Translations under genes and position numbers: made by a program
The notes under the pieces: model-generated
What the model was told of the DNA's origin: nothing
The model's input: only the letters and a program-made list of their open reading frames with translations
The model's database searches: none
Shown: positions 63,344 to 64,000 of the stretch, piece after piece
Numbering within the stretch: position 1 is the stretch's first letter
Layout of the letters: each line of letters opens with the position of its first letter
Assembly (NCBI RefSeq): GCF_900996245.1
Contig: NZ_CAAJGK010000036.1
Coordinates: 124,001-188,000 of the forward strand
Source of the DNA: Paraburkholderia sp. BCC1886
GTDB taxonomy: Bacteria; Pseudomonadota; Gammaproteobacteria; Burkholderiales; Burkholderiaceae
Direction: 5' to 3'
DNA: 64,000 bases

Positions 63344-64000
63344 GGAACAGGGCGGCCGTGAAGGCCGGGTTGGAAGGCCAGTAGGCGTGCATATACGTCG
63401 CGACGATCGGGCCGGCGCGGTAAATCGCCTCGCCTGGCGCGTCGCCGTGTGCACGGGTGGCCGAGCGCAGCGGCGCGAGCGCCGTGCTCAGCCTGGAATA
63501 GTGAAAGGTGTGGCCGGTCATCGGACCGTGCAAACCGTCCAGCTGCTGCATGCCGAGCGCGGTGAAACGCGTTTGCATCGTCGCCCGGCCGGGTAGCAGG
63601 CCCAGCATCGGGGTGCTGACGCCTTGCGTGTCGGTCAGTTCGTCCAGCAGGTACAGCATGCCGCCGCACTCGGCGACCAGCGGCTTGCCCGCCGCGACGT
63701 GCGCGCGGATGGTGGTCGCGCTGCGGGTATTGGCGGCCAGCGTGGCGGCATGCAACTCCGGGTAGCCGCCGGGCAGATAGAGCGCGTCGGCTTCCGGCGG
63801 TACGGCTTCGTCGGCGAGCGGCGAGAACCACGCGAGCTGCGCGCCGAGCGCTTCGAGCAACGCGACGTTGGCCGGGTAGATGAACGAGAACGCCGCGTCG
63901 CGCGCCATCGCGATGCGCTTGCCGTCGAGCAGGCGCGGCAGTGCGCGCGACGCGGGAGCTGCCGCGGGAGCCTTCGTGGGCGCCGCTGCAGACGCCGTTG
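63327..64000 (-). CDS. cobB: Cobyrinate a,c-diamide synthase, CobB/CbiA (3' part only)
   Basis: C-terminal 220 or so residues; the frame is open to the window edge, so the start lies beyond 64000. The glutaminase domain is seen: RIAMARDAAFSFIYPANV, catalytic Cys in VAECGGMLYLLDE and the His in GHTFHYSRL. The enzyme amidates the a and c side chains of cobyrinic acid using glutamine and ATP. An Ala/Pro-rich linker (ASAAAPTKAPAAAPAS) joins it to the missing N-terminal ATP-binding domain. Confidence 0.94.
   Translation of the reverse strand, partial: TASAAAPTKAPAAAPASRALPRLLDGKRIAMARDAAFSFIYPANVALLEALGAQLAWFSPLADEAVPPEADALYLPGGYPELHAATLAANTRSATTIRAHVAAGKPLVAECGGMLYLLDELTDTQGVSTPMLGLLPGRATMQTRFTALGMQQLDGLHGPMTGHTFHYSRLSTALAPLRSATRAHGDAPGEAIYRAGPIVATYMHAYWPSNPAFTAALFHGEAF

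Noticed and set aside
1..64000. tRNA, rRNA, insertion sequences, prophage or integrase genes
   Set aside because: None found on either strand by reading; no transposase or integrase motifs in any credible protein.

Overview
The window is a high-GC, gene-dense chromosomal segment of a Gram-negative beta-proteobacterium, most likely Paraburkholderia/Burkholderia sensu lato. This rests on family content I recognise (two 16-strand type general porins, DUF3331 and DUF4148 proteins, BON protein, OpgC, many LysR regulators) and on a Burkholderia-type intergenic palindrome. I see no rRNA, tRNA, CRISPR, insertion sequence or phage gene. Almost everything looks intact; only the last gene (cobB) runs off the right edge.

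Layout. 0.15-5.2 kb: a lipoprotein nucleoside hydrolase, a LysR regulator, a 523-bp palindromic intergenic element, and a zinc alcohol dehydrogenase divergent from an AraC regulator. 5.3-9.6 kb: a three-gene leftward operon (periplasmic protein, cytochrome b561, Tat-exported molybdoenzyme of the sulfite-oxidase fold) divergent from a CusRS/HprRS-like two-component system, with a CusR-box-like inverted repeat between them. 9.6-20.4 kb: a PAS-PAS-GGDEF protein, a D-2-hydroxyacid dehydrogenase, a B12-dependent ribonucleotide reductase, DUF3331, an AI-2E-type permease, OpgC, a porin and a small membrane protein.

20.7-30.5 kb: two molybdenum hydroxylase modules, each made of a molybdopterin subunit, a [2Fe-2S] subunit and a triheme cytochrome c, but in different gene orders, separated by a conserved hypothetical gene. 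They probably oxidise aldehydes or N-heterocycles in the periplasm and pass electrons through cytochrome c to the respiratory chain. 30.5-38.4 kb: a leftward run of seven transport genes that contains two substrate-binding proteins and four permeases but only one ATPase, divergent from a LysR regulator. 38.4-42.7 kb: a ChaA-like cation exchanger, BON, DUF4148 and CBS proteins, and RibA.

42.7-49.5 kb: a leftward cluster of MFS transporter, porin, M20 amidohydrolase, M81 (MlrC-like) peptidase and LysR regulator, which looks like a dedicated uptake and hydrolysis pathway for an amide or peptide. 49.8-52.2 kb: an ECF sigma factor gene flanked by two anti-sigma-like membrane proteins. 52.2-55.7 kb: a dimethylglycine/sarcosine dehydrogenase-like flavoprotein divergent from a DeoR regulator. 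55.8-64 kb: a SWIM-SNF2 helicase, a secreted DUF1996 protein in a lower-GC stretch rich in inverted repeats, an orphan OmpR-type regulator, and the cobalamin genes bluB and cobB, which fit with the B12-dependent reductase at 12-15 kb.

The best candidates for new biology are the two-component system/molybdoenzyme locus, the twin molybdenum hydroxylase modules with a three-half-site operator, the M81/M20/porin/MFS cluster, the one-ATPase transport operon, the double anti-sigma locus and the DUF1996 region.
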